Origin: Strongyloides papillosus
Lineage: Eukaryota; Nematoda; Chromadorea; Rhabditida; Strongyloididae
Assembly: GCA_005656395.1 (NCBI GenBank)
Contig: SRSI01000037.1
Span: 124,001-188,000 of the forward strand
Reading direction: 5' to 3'
Length of the DNA stretch: 64,000 bases
The translations under genes were made by a program, and so were the position numbers. Under the pieces are notes generated by a model that was given only the letters and a program-made list of their open reading frames with translations, was not told the DNA's origin and searched no databases. Shown here one piece after another: positions 35,665-47,303 of this stretch (its first letter is position 1; the number at the start of each line of letters is the position of its first letter).

Positions 35665-36238
35665 ACAATTTCTATGAATAAGAATATATATTAATTGTAA
35701 TCTTTGATTTTATACTAATCTTCTTATGTCATTGTTTTTTTATTATATAAGTCTTATACCTTGTAATATTATTTCATTGCTTAACGAATAGTTTACATTG
35801 TATAAGTAAGTTTTAATATATCTATGTTTCCATTGTAATTGTAAAATTTAAGGTGGCCACTTATAGCTATTATAGTTAGTAATAAACGCCAATCAAATAT
35901 TATATTTACTCTTTAATATTTTACTTATGTCTTTATTTTTTTGCCAAAAATAAATAAATCTTATATTTTTTATATAAACCTGTCGGAGACTATGCATCCA
36001 CACAGCTTTGTTTACCTTTCTACGAATTTTACTTTGAATTTAAAAAAAAATTAGAACCACTCTTCATTCCGTAACTTGGCTAGTTATTAATTTATTTTAG
36101 AATAAACATTTTGGATTTATCGATAGTATGTGTTAATAATATTTAATATGCTTTAAAAAAATTAAATAAAATAAACTTTTTTCAGAAAAATATTTTCCAA
36201 TTTAATATTTATTATATAAAATTTAGTCTCAATTTTGA
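35665..36238. other. 3' intergenic region, astacin 4 and DUF273 gene converge
   Basis: About 570 bp between convergent 3' ends. It contains one copy (36067-36100) of a roughly 34-bp direct repeat whose other copy lies beyond the DUF273 gene. Otherwise AT-rich and featureless. Confidence 0.45.
36067..36100 (+). repeat. Direct repeat, left copy, flanking DUF273 gene
   Basis: TTCCGTAACTTGGCTAGTTA and following bases match 37557-37590 at roughly 29-30 of 34 positions, in the same orientation. The two copies flank the opposite-strand glycosyltransferase gene. Confidence 0.55.
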
Positions 36239-37375
36239 CTAAATAATATATTTCTTAAAGTACCCACTATCCTTTAGATCCCTCATAAATTCATTTCTTA
36301 CTTGAGTTACACGTTTTCCAATAAGTTCATCTCTATATGAACATTCAACAAAACTATTATTTTTAAAACTCCATAAATTTGCTAGCGATCGATTACTACA
36401 TTCTTCATGATTGAATACAAATTCATCAATTCCTACGTATGGCATTGCTGATTGTAGGTCTTTATATCCGTGAAGAAGAAAATCTTTTTTGCAAAATAAA
36501 TGATTTGTTATATGTCCATCTCTAATCCACCTTCTTTCTGATTCTTTTCCAACAACAACTACCTTCCCATTATCAAATGTCATCAACTTTGTTGATATAG
36601 GTGTTTCTGATGCTTTTTCTAATAAATACATCATGCATGATTCAAAATCCCATATGTCATCCCAATTTTGTGATTTATTCCACACTTCATAACAAATCTT
36701 TCTTTCATCTAAAAATCTAGTTTTTTCAAATTTTTCTAAAAATAATGCCTGAATAGCAGCATTATCACGACCGTACATGCTTTTAGGAACTCTATAATAA
36801 AAATTTGCGAAATCTCTCAAAAAGTTTCTACTATAATTTGAGTTTTTAAAAAAAAAACTACCACATGCAATTTCATAGTTAAAAATTCTTGAATATAACA
36901 GAAATTCTTCATTACCTCTTGGAGCAAATTCAACTAGTGAATGATACGGATTGATAACAGCTGTATCCGCATCAACAAATAGTACATAATCAATTTCCTT
37001 GTGTAATTCTAAATATTCTGCTAAAAAACAATGTCTAACAAACATAATATCAGATTGTTTACATATTTTCCCTATTTCTGGCTCATTCTTCATTTCTACA
37101 GTTATGTACGTATAATTAAAAGCATGAGTATAACAATGAACAGTGTCTGTTGCAAATTTATATTTTCCTGAAGGAATGCTATCAACAACAGCTATGATAG
37201 CATATCTTTTACCATAATCTTCATGATTTACTTTGAAGTGCTCAATTTGTTTAGTACAATTATCTGTATTGTAAAATTTTGAAAAAATCATAGTTCTTGA
37301 TTTTATATTTAGAAAAAATATTATTGATATAATATATAAAATTAATAAAATAATAAATGCTATTTTGTGCCTCAT
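36239..37375 (-). CDS. DUF273-type glycosyltransferase, type II membrane protein
   Basis: Single-exon 378-residue protein on the strand opposite to the surrounding astacins. A short cytosolic N-terminus (MRHK) precedes one transmembrane anchor (about residues 5-23), as in Golgi enzymes. The lumenal domain begins with YAIIAVVDSIPSGKY, then HCYTHAFNYTYI, RHCFLAEYL, and the acceptor/metal site YVLFVDADTAVINP with the DxD motif at about residues 135-137. GRDNAAIQALFLEKF and LLHGYKD follow. This series is that of the nematode DUF273 family, related to GMA12/MNN10 galactosyl- or mannosyltransferases. Expected role: sugar-nucleotide-dependent glycosylation in the Golgi; donor and acceptor unknown. 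Several N-glycosylation sequons. Flanked by short direct repeats. Confidence 0.9.
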   Translation of the reverse strand: MRHKIAFIILLILYIISIIFFLNIKSRTMIFSKFYNTDNCTKQIEHFKVNHEDYGKRYAIIAVVDSIPSGKYKFATDTVHCYTHAFNYTYITVEMKNEPEIGKICKQSDIMFVRHCFLAEYLELHKEIDYVLFVDADTAVINPYHSLVEFAPRGNEEFLLYSRIFNYEIACGSFFFKNSNYSRNFLRDFANFYYRVPKSMYGRDNAAIQALFLEKFEKTRFLDERKICYEVWNKSQNWDDIWDFESCMMYLLEKASETPISTKLMTFDNGKVVVVGKESERRWIRDGHITNHLFCKKDFLLHGYKDLQSAMPYVGIDEFVFNHEECSNRSLANLWSFKNNSFVECSYRDELIGKRVTQVRNEFMRDLKDSGYFKKYII

Positions 37376-38145
37376 GCTTTAAAAAATAATTTTTCCATAT
37401 AACACCAAAATATTTTATATTTAAGCATTTCTAATATTAATCATAACTACAAAACATTTTTATTTAACCAGACGAAGGCTAAGTTTCCATTTCACTCTGT
37501 TTGACATTTCATTTATTGTATTTAGAGTTTTTTAATAAAAACTGTACCATTTTATGTTCCATAACTTGACTAGTTATCAATTTATTTTGATAACATTAAG
37601 TTTTTTTTATTTTGGTGTTGACTTTTTAAATGTTTTATAAATCATTTCATTTTAATAATTTAAGAGAAAATTATCCTTTGTACAAAACTATATTAAAAAC
37701 GTTTTTTTGAGAATAACTTAGCCGATTTTAGCTAAAAATATCTGAAAGCTATCTACCTCTCTAGTTAAAAAAATATATCTGTTGACTATTTATTCATAAA
37801 AATCCGTTAAGTTTGAAAACATCCAAAATAAAGAAAAAACTTATTTATTTATTTTACTATAAAAATAAAAATTTATACAAAAAATATCAAACTAAGGTAA
37901 ACAGAAAGTTTATAGATTGTGAACTTTAGAATTAAAAATTGTTAAATTTCACGAGTTAATTGTGCAAAATATTTGATTATGGGAAATATTTAACTTTATA
38001 TAGAAAAAAAATTATAAAAATCAAACAATGAAAAGTACGATAAAACAAAAAGTTAATTTTATAAAAATGATAAAATTTGCAATATCCATCACATTTTTTC
38101 TGCTATAATATCACCTTTTTTTATGTATTATACATAATAAAAAAT
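37376..38145. other. Divergent intergenic region (DUF273 / astacin 5)
   Basis: About 770 bp, AT-rich. It holds the right copy of the direct repeat (37557-37590) and should hold promoters for both neighbours. No ORF. Confidence 0.45.
37557..37590 (+). repeat. Direct repeat, right copy, flanking DUF273 gene
   Basis: TTCCATAACTTGACTAGTTA and following bases; partner of 36067-36100. Confidence 0.55.
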
Positions 38146-39350
38146 ATGATAGCTAGAATTCTTTGCAATCTTTCAATTATTTATTTTACCACTATAAATG
38201 TAAGTAGGAATGAATAATGTATTTAAAAAATTTTTTTGTTAAGATTAAATGTTATGTTGAAGCCAACGAGATTAATATGCTATCAGAAAGTGATACTGTT
38301 GAGAATCGTAAAAGAGATAAGAGAGCTATCTTTAATCCTGTTGAACCTGAATGGATACCTCCAATACCTTACCTTATTGATGATCTAGAACTTGAAGATT
38401 TTGTTGAGCAAGTACTTTTTGATATTGAAAATAACACATGTCTTACTTTTGAAAGGATCACAGATCGCCAAGATTATATGATAGAATATGTCAAGGGAAC
38501 CAGCGATTGTAAAATTACTAAAGAAGATTTTGACATAAAAACAGTCAATGTAGCTCCACATTGCAGAACACTTGGAGCAGTATATCAAATGACATTAAAA
38601 GTTTTGGGATTAATTAATGAAGAAAGAAGGCCTGATAGAAATAATTATGTAAGTATTAGAAGAAATAACATTTATCAAAATAAGAGAAGAAAGTTTAATA
38701 TTATACCAAGAAGTGATTTGGATTTAACAGGCTTAAGATATGATTTCGGATCCATATTACACAACGGAAGGCGTTATGAAAGTCGAAATGGACTGATGAC
38801 AATAATCCCAAAGAATTCTTATTACCTCAAAACGATTGGTCAAACTAAGGAAATGAGTTTTAATGATGTTAAATCATTAAACATGTACTACTGTTCTGAT
38901 GTCTGCTTAGATGACCTTGATTGTCTTAATGGAGCTTATCCAGATCCCAAAGATTGTACCAAGTGCAGGTGCCCAAGATTTTATACCGGAAAACGTTGTG
39001 GTCTAATAGCTAACACTACAGATGACTGTGGAACAACTAAATTAACAGCAAACAGTACGATTCAAATTTTAGAAATAAGTGGAGTAAAAAGTTGCATCTA
39101 TCAAATTGTTGCACCAGAATTGTATAATGTTGAACTTGCTATTGAAGAATATGATTTCCCAGCTAGAAGTGTCTGCCCACCAGACTTTGGTTTAGAAATA
39201 AAATTTCTATTTGATAAATCTGTTGCTGGTCCCAGATTTTGTGGCTATCAAAAAAATGTTTTCTTACAATCAGTAGGTCGAGGTTTGACAATGAAATATG
39301 TTGGAACCCGTGACACAGATTATGTGAAAATGTTTTATTATCAGAAATAA
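38146..39350 (+). CDS. Astacin-family pseudoprotease 5, all zinc ligands lost
   Basis: Exons 38146-38199 (signal peptide MIARILCNLSIIYFTTIN) and 38244-39350, 44-nt intron, 386 residues. Prosegment ends RDKRAIF. The site aligned with HExxHxxGxxH (38586-38618) reads QMTLKVLGLIN, so all zinc ligands and the catalytic Glu are replaced, yet EERRPDRNNY just after is conserved. Met-turn FGSILHNG. EGF-like (AYPDPKDCTKCRCP) and CUB-like domains intact. Shared words with astacin 4 (TIGQ, FNDVK, LNMYYC, TKLTA, PARS/PARN-CPP) make these two sister genes, separated by the DUF273 gene. Predicted secreted, non-proteolytic. Confidence 0.92.
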
Positions 39351-41539
39351 TAAGTGTTTTCATCTTTACTATCTAGTAGTAAATGGAATATATTTACCTT
39401 TTTTTATTAAAATTTTCAATAAAAGTTAATAAATGAAGTTAATTTAGTTAATAAATGTTTAATATTGCTATCATTGAATTGAGTTATTTTATTTTTACTC
39501 ACAATTACTGTAAAAACAATAAAGGAATTTGTAAACATAAAAGGCTATACATCATTAAGAAGGCATAAAAAAACCAATCTGTTAAATGTCAAAGAAATGA
39601 TTAAGTGTCTGTGAACCCAGAAGAATGAAATATTTAAAAACATATTTCATAACATTAGATATCTATACTATCATTACACATTCTTTTAAATCATTTCATA
39701 TTCATTAAATAAACGCATAAACTAAAAATCCACTATATCGCTCAAGAATCAAGGAGACTCTTGTTGGGGGCTCTAAGAAATACAAACTTAGGAACTAGTC
39801 TTCGATTTGAAAATTAAGTATATATTAAAAGTGTTCTCCATATTGCCATTAATTAATGTTTTATAATTTCATAAAAAGTACCCTGAAGAGTTTTGTTAAT
39901 GTCGTACATAAAAAACATTTAGATTACACATTTTCTACAAAATCCAATTGAATTTACACAAAAATTATTATAGATTGTAAGTCTTTAGAATCGAACGCTC
40001 TATAATGAAATTGATTGTTTATTCTATGCCAAAATGCGGTATTGATTCTTTTAGTAGTTCTATCTACTATGTGTTCCAGTCGAAACTCACACAAAAAAGG
40101 TATAAAATTATTTTCGGGATAGTTTCTTTTTAGGTTAATATTAACATTTAAATAAAAAATAATCAAAGGAAACTTATTTATAAAATGAACTCGAACAGTT
40201 CTAAGGTTAGCATAAAGAATATATTGATAGAAGACAATGATTTACATGTATCATAAATGTTAATTAACGGATTTATTTTATATTTGTATTAGTGTATAAA
40301 TGTTTAGAATATTCTATAGACTTATTCGTTTATAGAATTCGTTAGATTTCAAAATGTTAAATGGCCAAAAAAATGATGGACCCAACACCTTTATAAAAAA
40401 TTTTAACTTTTCTTTTTGTGTGTAGGCGTATTTTGGAAAGTTGAGTCATGACGTCATATGTTTTTTATTTTATGCAATAGTTACCAATTAATATGTAAGT
40501 GAATATTTAAAAAAATATTTATATAAAAAAGATTTCAATTTGTTGTTTGCTTAAAGTTACAGATTTATCATTATATTCGAATAAAATTTCACCCCATCAA
40601 AAGAAGAGCTGAAAAATTAAAAATTTTTTTACATCCAAGGATGTAAATGAAATTCTATAATCTTTTTGAAAAAATTAAAATATTTCTCGAGGTAATTAAG
40701 CTTTACTCAATTTCGTTAACTATATAGAACTTTTTTGTGTGATTTCGTAGATTGGTACTTAATAATGAATCTACTCTGGAAACTTAATACAATTTTGCAA
40801 AAGTTACATAGTCGGAATGAAAATAAAATAAGGTAATTTCTAAAAGGTATCTAAATTCTTGTACGACTTTCCTTAGTTTAAATTAGTTTTAATATTGTAC
40901 TTTTACACTAAAGTTGAACGGAGTCACTAATTTAAATTTATGGAACGTATCCATGGGTATCATATTTGAATCATGAAGTTAACATGTACCAATTACTAGA
41001 AACTCATTCGTTATACTTTTTGCTTATATCTCAATAATTCATTAGAAGGAACAAATAAACTTGATCGAACATTTTTGCTTGTGAAGTACTTTATACAACA
41101 TGTTCATGAATCCTAGTATATAAAACGGCATAAATAAATATGTTCATTGAAGATAAAAAATAGGATAACTATGATAAATGTGTTATTGAAATATTCACAA
41201 ATCGAAAAAACTGTTATTGAAACCAATTTGAACCCAAATAACTTTAAACATATTCAAAAACATCCACTCTAAAAAATTTTTCGATTTAAATGAATAATAT
41301 TTAACTTAATTTGAAAATAACGTGGTAAAAAATTTCTGTATGTAAATAAAAGGGATTTAGTAGGATTTCAAAATCTATTTTTTCTATATTTTCAATAATA
41401 ATTAGAATATTTTTATATCGATATTAAATGTTTGGTATAAATTATTATGATATACACATGAAAGTTCAGTTAAACAAAAAATAATATAAAAGTAAAGCTT
41501 TTATTTCACAATTAAATGATTTTACAAAGATACTTAAAA
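39351..41539. other. Intergenic region, about 2.2 kb
   Basis: AT-rich DNA between astacin 5 and the carboxylesterase. A 70-codon minus-strand frame at 39954-40166 has somewhat protein-like composition but no recognised domain and no splice partner. A perfect CRE-type palindrome TGACGTCA lies at 40449-40456. The promoter of the carboxylesterase gene is expected in the right part. Confidence 0.5.
40449..40456. promoter_or_regulatory. CRE-type palindrome TGACGTCA
   Basis: Perfect 8-bp ATF/CREB-type site inside the 10-bp palindrome ATGACGTCAT, in DNA where CG-containing palindromes are rare. It lies about 1.1 kb from the nearest start codon, so function is doubtful. Confidence 0.2.
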
Positions 41540-43318
41540 ATGTTTAAAATTCCATACTTTAGACTATCATTTTTATTACTGATATTCTTCACTTTCGAGA
41601 CTTACTTAAGTGCCAAAGTAGTAGAAACACCAGTTGGATCTATTCGAGGAAGAGATCTTGTAAGTTATAATAACAAAAAATTAATACATTTTTAGGAATT
41701 TTCCGATGGAAAAGTCTCAGAATACTTAGGAGTTCCATTTGCCTATCCACCAATAGGTGAATATAGATTTAAAGCTCCTGTAGAATTGTTGAAACCAGCT
41801 TGGAATGGCACTAGAGATGCATCTATACCAGCAACATCTTGTATGCAATATATTAAGAATATTAATTTTTCTGGATACGATGATCTTAATCCAAAAAATT
41901 TGATAAGCGAAGATTGTTTGGAATTAAATATGTGGGTTCCTGAAAAACATTCTGGTAACGTGATTGTTTTCATTTTTGGTGGTAGTTACAATTTTGGATC
42001 ACCCTCACTAGATATTTATAATGGATCTATACTTGCTTTGAAATCAGAATCAATTATTGTTAATCTCAACTATAGATTAGGAATATTTGGATTTGGCTAT
42101 TTAGGTGAAGATAGTCAAGTAAAAGGAAATATGGGATTTCTAGACCAACAAGTAGGGTTAAAATGGGTCCATGACAACATTGCTGCTTTTGGTGGTGACC
42201 CATCTAAAGTAACTCTATTTGGTGAAAGCGCCGGTGCAGCATCGGTTACAGCACATTTACTTTCTGAAGGTAGTCATCCATACTTCAGCAAAGTTATCGT
42301 TAGTTCTGGAGTAATCTCGAATTTATGGGCAACAGTAACAGAAGAAATTGCTAAAGAAAATACAATTAGCGTTTCAAAACTTCTAGGATGTAAGGGAAAT
42401 GATTCAGAAGTATTACAATGTCTTCAAAAAGTAGATGCAACTACTTTGTTATTAACATCACTTAGTGTAAGTCATCCAAAGCAATTACCACTACACATTA
42501 CATTTTTCCCAATTGATAAAGATAAAGTATTTTTCAAAGGATCCGTTGAAGAAAAATTAAAAAAATGGGATATAAAAAGTGATGCTGATATGTTAATTGG
42601 CAGAACAGCTGATGAAGCAACTTATTTTATGCCTTTGCTACTAGAAAAATATGGCTGCAAATTTGATCCATCACAAAAAGTTAATTCTATCGTGAATCAA
42701 TGTTTATTGGATGATAGAATATTTGCAGGTGTAATTCAAATGATTTCTAACATGACGGGCTTTAACGAAAGCGAAATGATGTATTTATACAGTGCATATT
42801 ATAATGTAAAAATAAAAAAAACAAGAGGTAAAGTTGCCAGATTACTTGCTGATTTCTTATTTGATTGCACTGTCGCTACATTTGCTCAAAACTATCATGA
42901 TAAAACAAAGAGAAAAGTTTATTTCTATGAATATAAAAAGCGTTCGCCAATCAACCCTTGGCCGAAGTGGATGGGGGCCATGCATGGGTGGGAATTAGAG
43001 CACATATTTGGATATCCGTTCAGATATCCTGGAAAATACCAAGAAAAAGAATTAGAAGCTGAAAAAGAATTTTCAGGAAAATTAATAGAGTATATTAGAA
43101 ATTTTGTAGCTTCTGGAAACCCAGGCGCAACGTGGAAACAATTTGGAGGAGAAATTAGCAAAGCATTGGTTATAAGCCAAAGTATTACAGATCCAGAATA
43201 CGATAAACATGTTAATGCACGTCCAAAAACATGTAAAGGTCTTGATATGGTGTTTTCAGAATTTGCAGGACGAAAAATAAGAGAGTATATGGAAAGTCTT
43301 ATGCCAAAAACTGATTAA
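41540..43318 (+). CDS. Acetylcholinesterase-like type B carboxylesterase, secreted
   Basis: Exons 41540-41659 and 41696-43318 (36-nt intron), 580 residues; an in-frame Met at 41516 could add eight residues. Signal peptide, then the alpha/beta-hydrolase fold. Catalytic triad complete: Ser218 in FGESAGAAS, Glu347 in RTADEATYF, His470 in GAMHGWELEHIFGYP. SEDCLELNMW is the family cysteine motif, and MHGWELEHIFG plus FVASGNPG resembles acetylcholinesterase. The loop before it reads FSGYDDLNPK, where the electric-ray enzyme has FSGSEMWNPN: the choline-binding Trp84 is Leu104 here (codon 41885-41887). So an ester hydrolase is expected, but efficient acetylcholine binding is doubtful. No C-terminal GPI or tetramerisation tail. 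AChE-like genes are expanded in Strongyloides. Confidence 0.93.
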
Positions 43319-43749
43319 TTAACATACATTTTTAACCTAGAAAGTTTAAGTATTAACCAATTTGTTTATTAATTTCAAATGATAAAATTTTTTTAATAAA
43401 TTTATTTTTATTCATAAATGGTGACTAGTTTATTTTCTATGAAAGATCAAGTAGTTGCTTTTAGGTTACATAAACAATTTTGAAATTTATTTGCTTTTAT
43501 TATAAATATTTTATATCCACTTAAATGAATACAGAGTGCCCAGAAAGTATTTATAGAAACTTAAATTGATACAATTTTTTTTGCTACTAATACTTAATTT
43601 TGACCCTTTACTTATCATAAATCCTAACTTATTTTCTACATTATATTTAAAAACGAATAAAAAATGATTAATTTTAACCATAGTCATAAACGTTTATATG
43701 ATAATTTAATCTTTTTTATAATTTCCAAATATTTTATAATTTTTAAATT
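43319..43749. other. Spacer after the carboxylesterase
   Basis: About 430 bp, AT-rich. AATAAA near 43396 could be the polyadenylation signal. No ORF. Confidence 0.4.
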
Positions 43750-44920
43750 GATGTAACTATAGTTAATGTTATTGAAGAAGCAAAGTGTATAAAAAATTTA
43801 AAAAGTGATATAAGTGCCACTATTTTATTTACAATTGGATCAGTGGATTCATTACAAAGATATCAAAAGAAAAATTTACTTTATCGTCTAATTATGTCGG
43901 ACGATTTTGAAAAAAAATATTCATCTAAATGTTTATCAAAAGTTGAATGGATAAACAAAGCTTATATGGAGGAATTTTATCCAAGAAATGCTGAATTACT
44001 ATAAAAAATTAGAGAAACTGAATGTCATCTACACTTTATCTAAAAATGAAATAATTTTTGATCAGAAGAAGATTAATAATTATGGTTCCTGAAGATGTAA
44101 AGAATCAAAAACAACAAAATTATTTGATAAGAATTCTATTACTATGGACAAGGTATATTATTTACTTGATGATGGTTCTGAATTACCATTAGAGGATTTA
44201 AAAAACAACAACAAACAATATATTTGTTGTATAAAACAATATGAATCTCTTGGTGAAATTAAAAAAACAAGAATCGAATACGGTGAGGATTTTAAGACAC
44301 CTATAAATATTGAAATTTCTCCAAAGCAACAGATGAAGTAGATATTGAGGAGAATCTAGTTACTTATAAAGCGCCTAAGAATGTTCCTGGAGTAATAGTC
44401 ACATGCACATACAAAATGCCGGCGAGACAACCTTTTATACAAAAAGACAGATTAGTTTTGATATCAGATAAGGTACTAAAACCAAGAACATTTCAATACT
44501 TACTATAAAAAAGACAAGATTATAAGTCGGCACGTATATAATTCAACATCTTGAATAGCAGTAATCGTAGTTACTGTCGTCTTATCTTGCATAATAATGA
44601 TTATAGTGTACATATAATTGTTTGAAGGACTAAAAAAAAAGAAGAGTAGGAAATAGTTCGTCATCATCACTATCTTATTCTGGATCGTCTTCACTCTCTA
44701 AAAGTGATAATAAAGGATCAAGTGTGATGAGTGGTATTAAAAAGACAACTGCAAGCCAACGTAATGATGCTTTTAATTTAATTGTTTTAAAACATGGAAA
44801 AGATTCAAAAACACCAAATTCTTCAAGCAATGTTACTGGAAATTCAACCTCTACAAATCTCAGTAAAAACCATTTCAAGAATGTTAAGTTCACAGCTAAC
44901 TAGTGGTAAAAAATATATTT
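43750..44920 (+). pseudogene. Broken protein-coding relic of unknown family
   Basis: Successive plus-strand open pieces in changing frames read like one decayed hydrophilic protein: a segment with VDSLQRYQKKNLLYRLIM and KVEWINKAYMEEFYPRNAELL then stop (about 43760-44003), YYLLDDGSELPLEDLKN and KKTRIEYGEDFKTPINIEI (about 44145-44325), PARQPFIQKDRLVLISDKVL (about 44417-44476), and a Ser/Asn-rich tail with LIVLKHGKDSKTPN ending at a TAG near 44901. Stops and frame changes separate the pieces. I do not recognise the family. A real multi-exon gene is possible but clear splice sites were not seen. Confidence 0.5.
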
Positions 44921-46366
44921 TGTAGTAAATTCTTTTGTAATAATTCAAACTTTAATCTGCCTTTTATGATCAAATTAATTGTAATTTATTTTTTTAAATG
45001 TAAACTGTTACTAAAAGAATAAATTAATAAAAGTTTAATTAAAAATTGTGTTTTTAACTTATAATAATATTTTTTATTTTTGAACATGATATACCAGATA
45101 TTTTTTAACACTCTATGGAATTATGCGTCTCTTTAAATTCATACTAGTAAAACTACTCTCAAAATAAATCGAAAATATCATTGTTAAATATTTAGTATCT
45201 TGATTAATTAAAGTTTCACCATATTTGAAAAAATTTTCAGTACATTTAGGCTTCAATAAAACAACAGTTTATTGATAGGCATTCTTCTATCTTTTGAAGT
45301 TGTATATGATTATTATTGAGCCATTACCTTAAATGCAAAATTTATTCTATAGCAAAAAAAATAAGAGTAATAATATTGTTTTTATTATAATTCATTTTAA
45401 CTCTCGCCAATTCTTAAGATTAGATAGTCAAGAAATGTACCTTCTCCTAATTTAGGGAAAAATTATTTTACGAGATTTTTTGCCAAGTCATTCTTAAAGA
45501 TATTTTTTTATATTTTTAGCATAATTTTATATAGAGAATAGCTTTTTATAATTATAAAAATAACATATGGCCTACTTGCAAGATTTAATTCTAGGATAAG
45601 AGGAAGCATAATACAAGAGGTATCTATGATAAACTAGCAAAATTATAGACTAAAAAAGTGATGATCATTCCTTTAAAAAAATTAATTACTTTAATAATAT
45701 TACTTAATCGAAGCCTGATAAAAACAAATAAAATTTCTTCATAGATATCAGTCCCACTTATGGATGAAGCTGTGGCAAAATTTACCACATAAAAAAAGTT
45801 ATATATCTTCAAGAGTCAAATCTTGCGCCTTAGCAGCAACAAAAAAGTGTATTTTCTGAATATCTGTTGTCTATTTACTAAGCAAATAAAAATTTTTTAA
45901 TAAAAAAAGCTATAGTTAATGATAATAAAGATAACCAACTGCTTGATCTACTATTGTAATTACATTTTTAAGAGAAAAATTTCTTTAATAAAAATGATAC
46001 TTTACCATGTTCATTTACATTCTTCACACAAAAAATGAGACACATAACAGTGTAAAATCTAGCAATTTTACCCCATATAATAAAACTAAAATTTTTTAGA
46101 CTTCAGACTAATTTATCAAAATTATGTCGCATATGAAAGTTAAAACAATAGTTAAGAAACTATTAAGAATATTACTTTTTTTAAACTTCCATAAAGATAA
46201 ATTGATTTATTATTTTTTAGTCTGACTAATTAAATACTAATAATAAAAAACTTATTGTTTTTTTTTAATTTTTTGATTCAGGAAAAGTAAACCGTATGTA
46301 GTTATTAGTATTATTATTAAAAAAATTATATAAATTATAAAAATCAATTTGTATTTTTGCAATTAC
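44921..46366. other. Intergenic region, about 1.4 kb
   Basis: AT-rich with long poly-A/T runs. Short open frames (e.g. near 45624-45812, minus) show no supporting feature. Nothing recognised. Confidence 0.45.
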
Positions 46367-47303
46367 TTATATGTTTGGTATTTGAAAATCAAATTCTTTA
46401 AAGTCGCCATAGTATATTTCAATTAATTTTTTTATAACATCTTTTTCTTTATAGAATTTTTTAATAAATTCTATTGTTTTTGATTTTCCAGTTGTTGAAT
46501 GTTTTATTTTATAAGTTCTTATTTCTTTATCTATAAATTCAACTTTTTCACGTGGAACTTTTTGTTGAATTAAAATTTCTTCTAATGATCTGTAAAATGA
46601 TTCTAAATTTTTTGGATCAAATTTTAATACAACAAATTTATTTTTATTTTTTAAATAATTACATTGCCTAGAATGTTATTTATTGAGATGTTTTTTAAAC
46701 ATACATATTTTGAGGATAAAAATGAGCTTTCGTTTGAAAATAAGCATGAATTGTTGATTTATATCCAGATGTTAAAATACTATGCAATTTATTTACAAAA
46801 CATTTAAAATCTTTGCCACATCCTAAACAAAATTCTTTATAATTTCGTACTTTATTTGTATAACATAAATGGACAAAACCACTAATAAATCTTTCTATAG
46901 GATTTCTAACGACCATAATAACTTTCCATGTTTTAAGAAAATTAACTTTATCACCTTTACTATGAATTTGAATTAATTCACTAAACGAATTTAAATGACT
47001 ATTCTTCTTAGTTACACAAGTTTTATGGTTAAAATTAAAACCAGCTAAATGATTATATCTTTTAAAAAAAACTTTTTCCATATTTAGGTAACATAATATA
47101 CTCGTTAGCATAGCACTGAAGCTTTTATGTACAGCACATGTTGCTAATTTGTATCTAGGAGCTACAAAATAACTTTCTTTAACAACTTTCTTATTATAGA
47201 TAACTCCTTTGTATTTATCTGTTGAAGTAGAGTTACTTATTATATGTAATTCAATAACTGGTAGTAAAGCGAAAGTTAAAAATAATAATATTAAATATTT
47301 CAT
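46367..47303 (-). CDS. Sulfotransferase-like (Sulfotransfer_2 type) membrane protein, paralog A
   Basis: Exons 46705-47303 and 46367-46667 (37-nt intron with GTATGT donor) give about 299 residues. I start at the Met that opens a signal-anchor (MKYLILLFLTFALLPVIELH); an in-frame Met lies 75 nt further upstream at 47378. The lumenal part has the 5'-phosphosulfate-binding-like segment TCAVHKSFSAMLTSILCYL and the 3'-phosphate-binding motif VVRNPIERFISGFVHLC of PAPS-dependent Golgi carbohydrate sulfotransferases. The pair CLGCGKDFKCFVNKL and the HFYPQN block follow. The same architecture and intron position occur in the gene at 55299-56288. Substrate unknown. Confidence 0.85.

Noticed and set aside
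39954..40166. Minus-strand 70-codon frame with somewhat protein-like composition
   Set aside because: No domain or exon partner found; kept only as a note in the intergenic entry.
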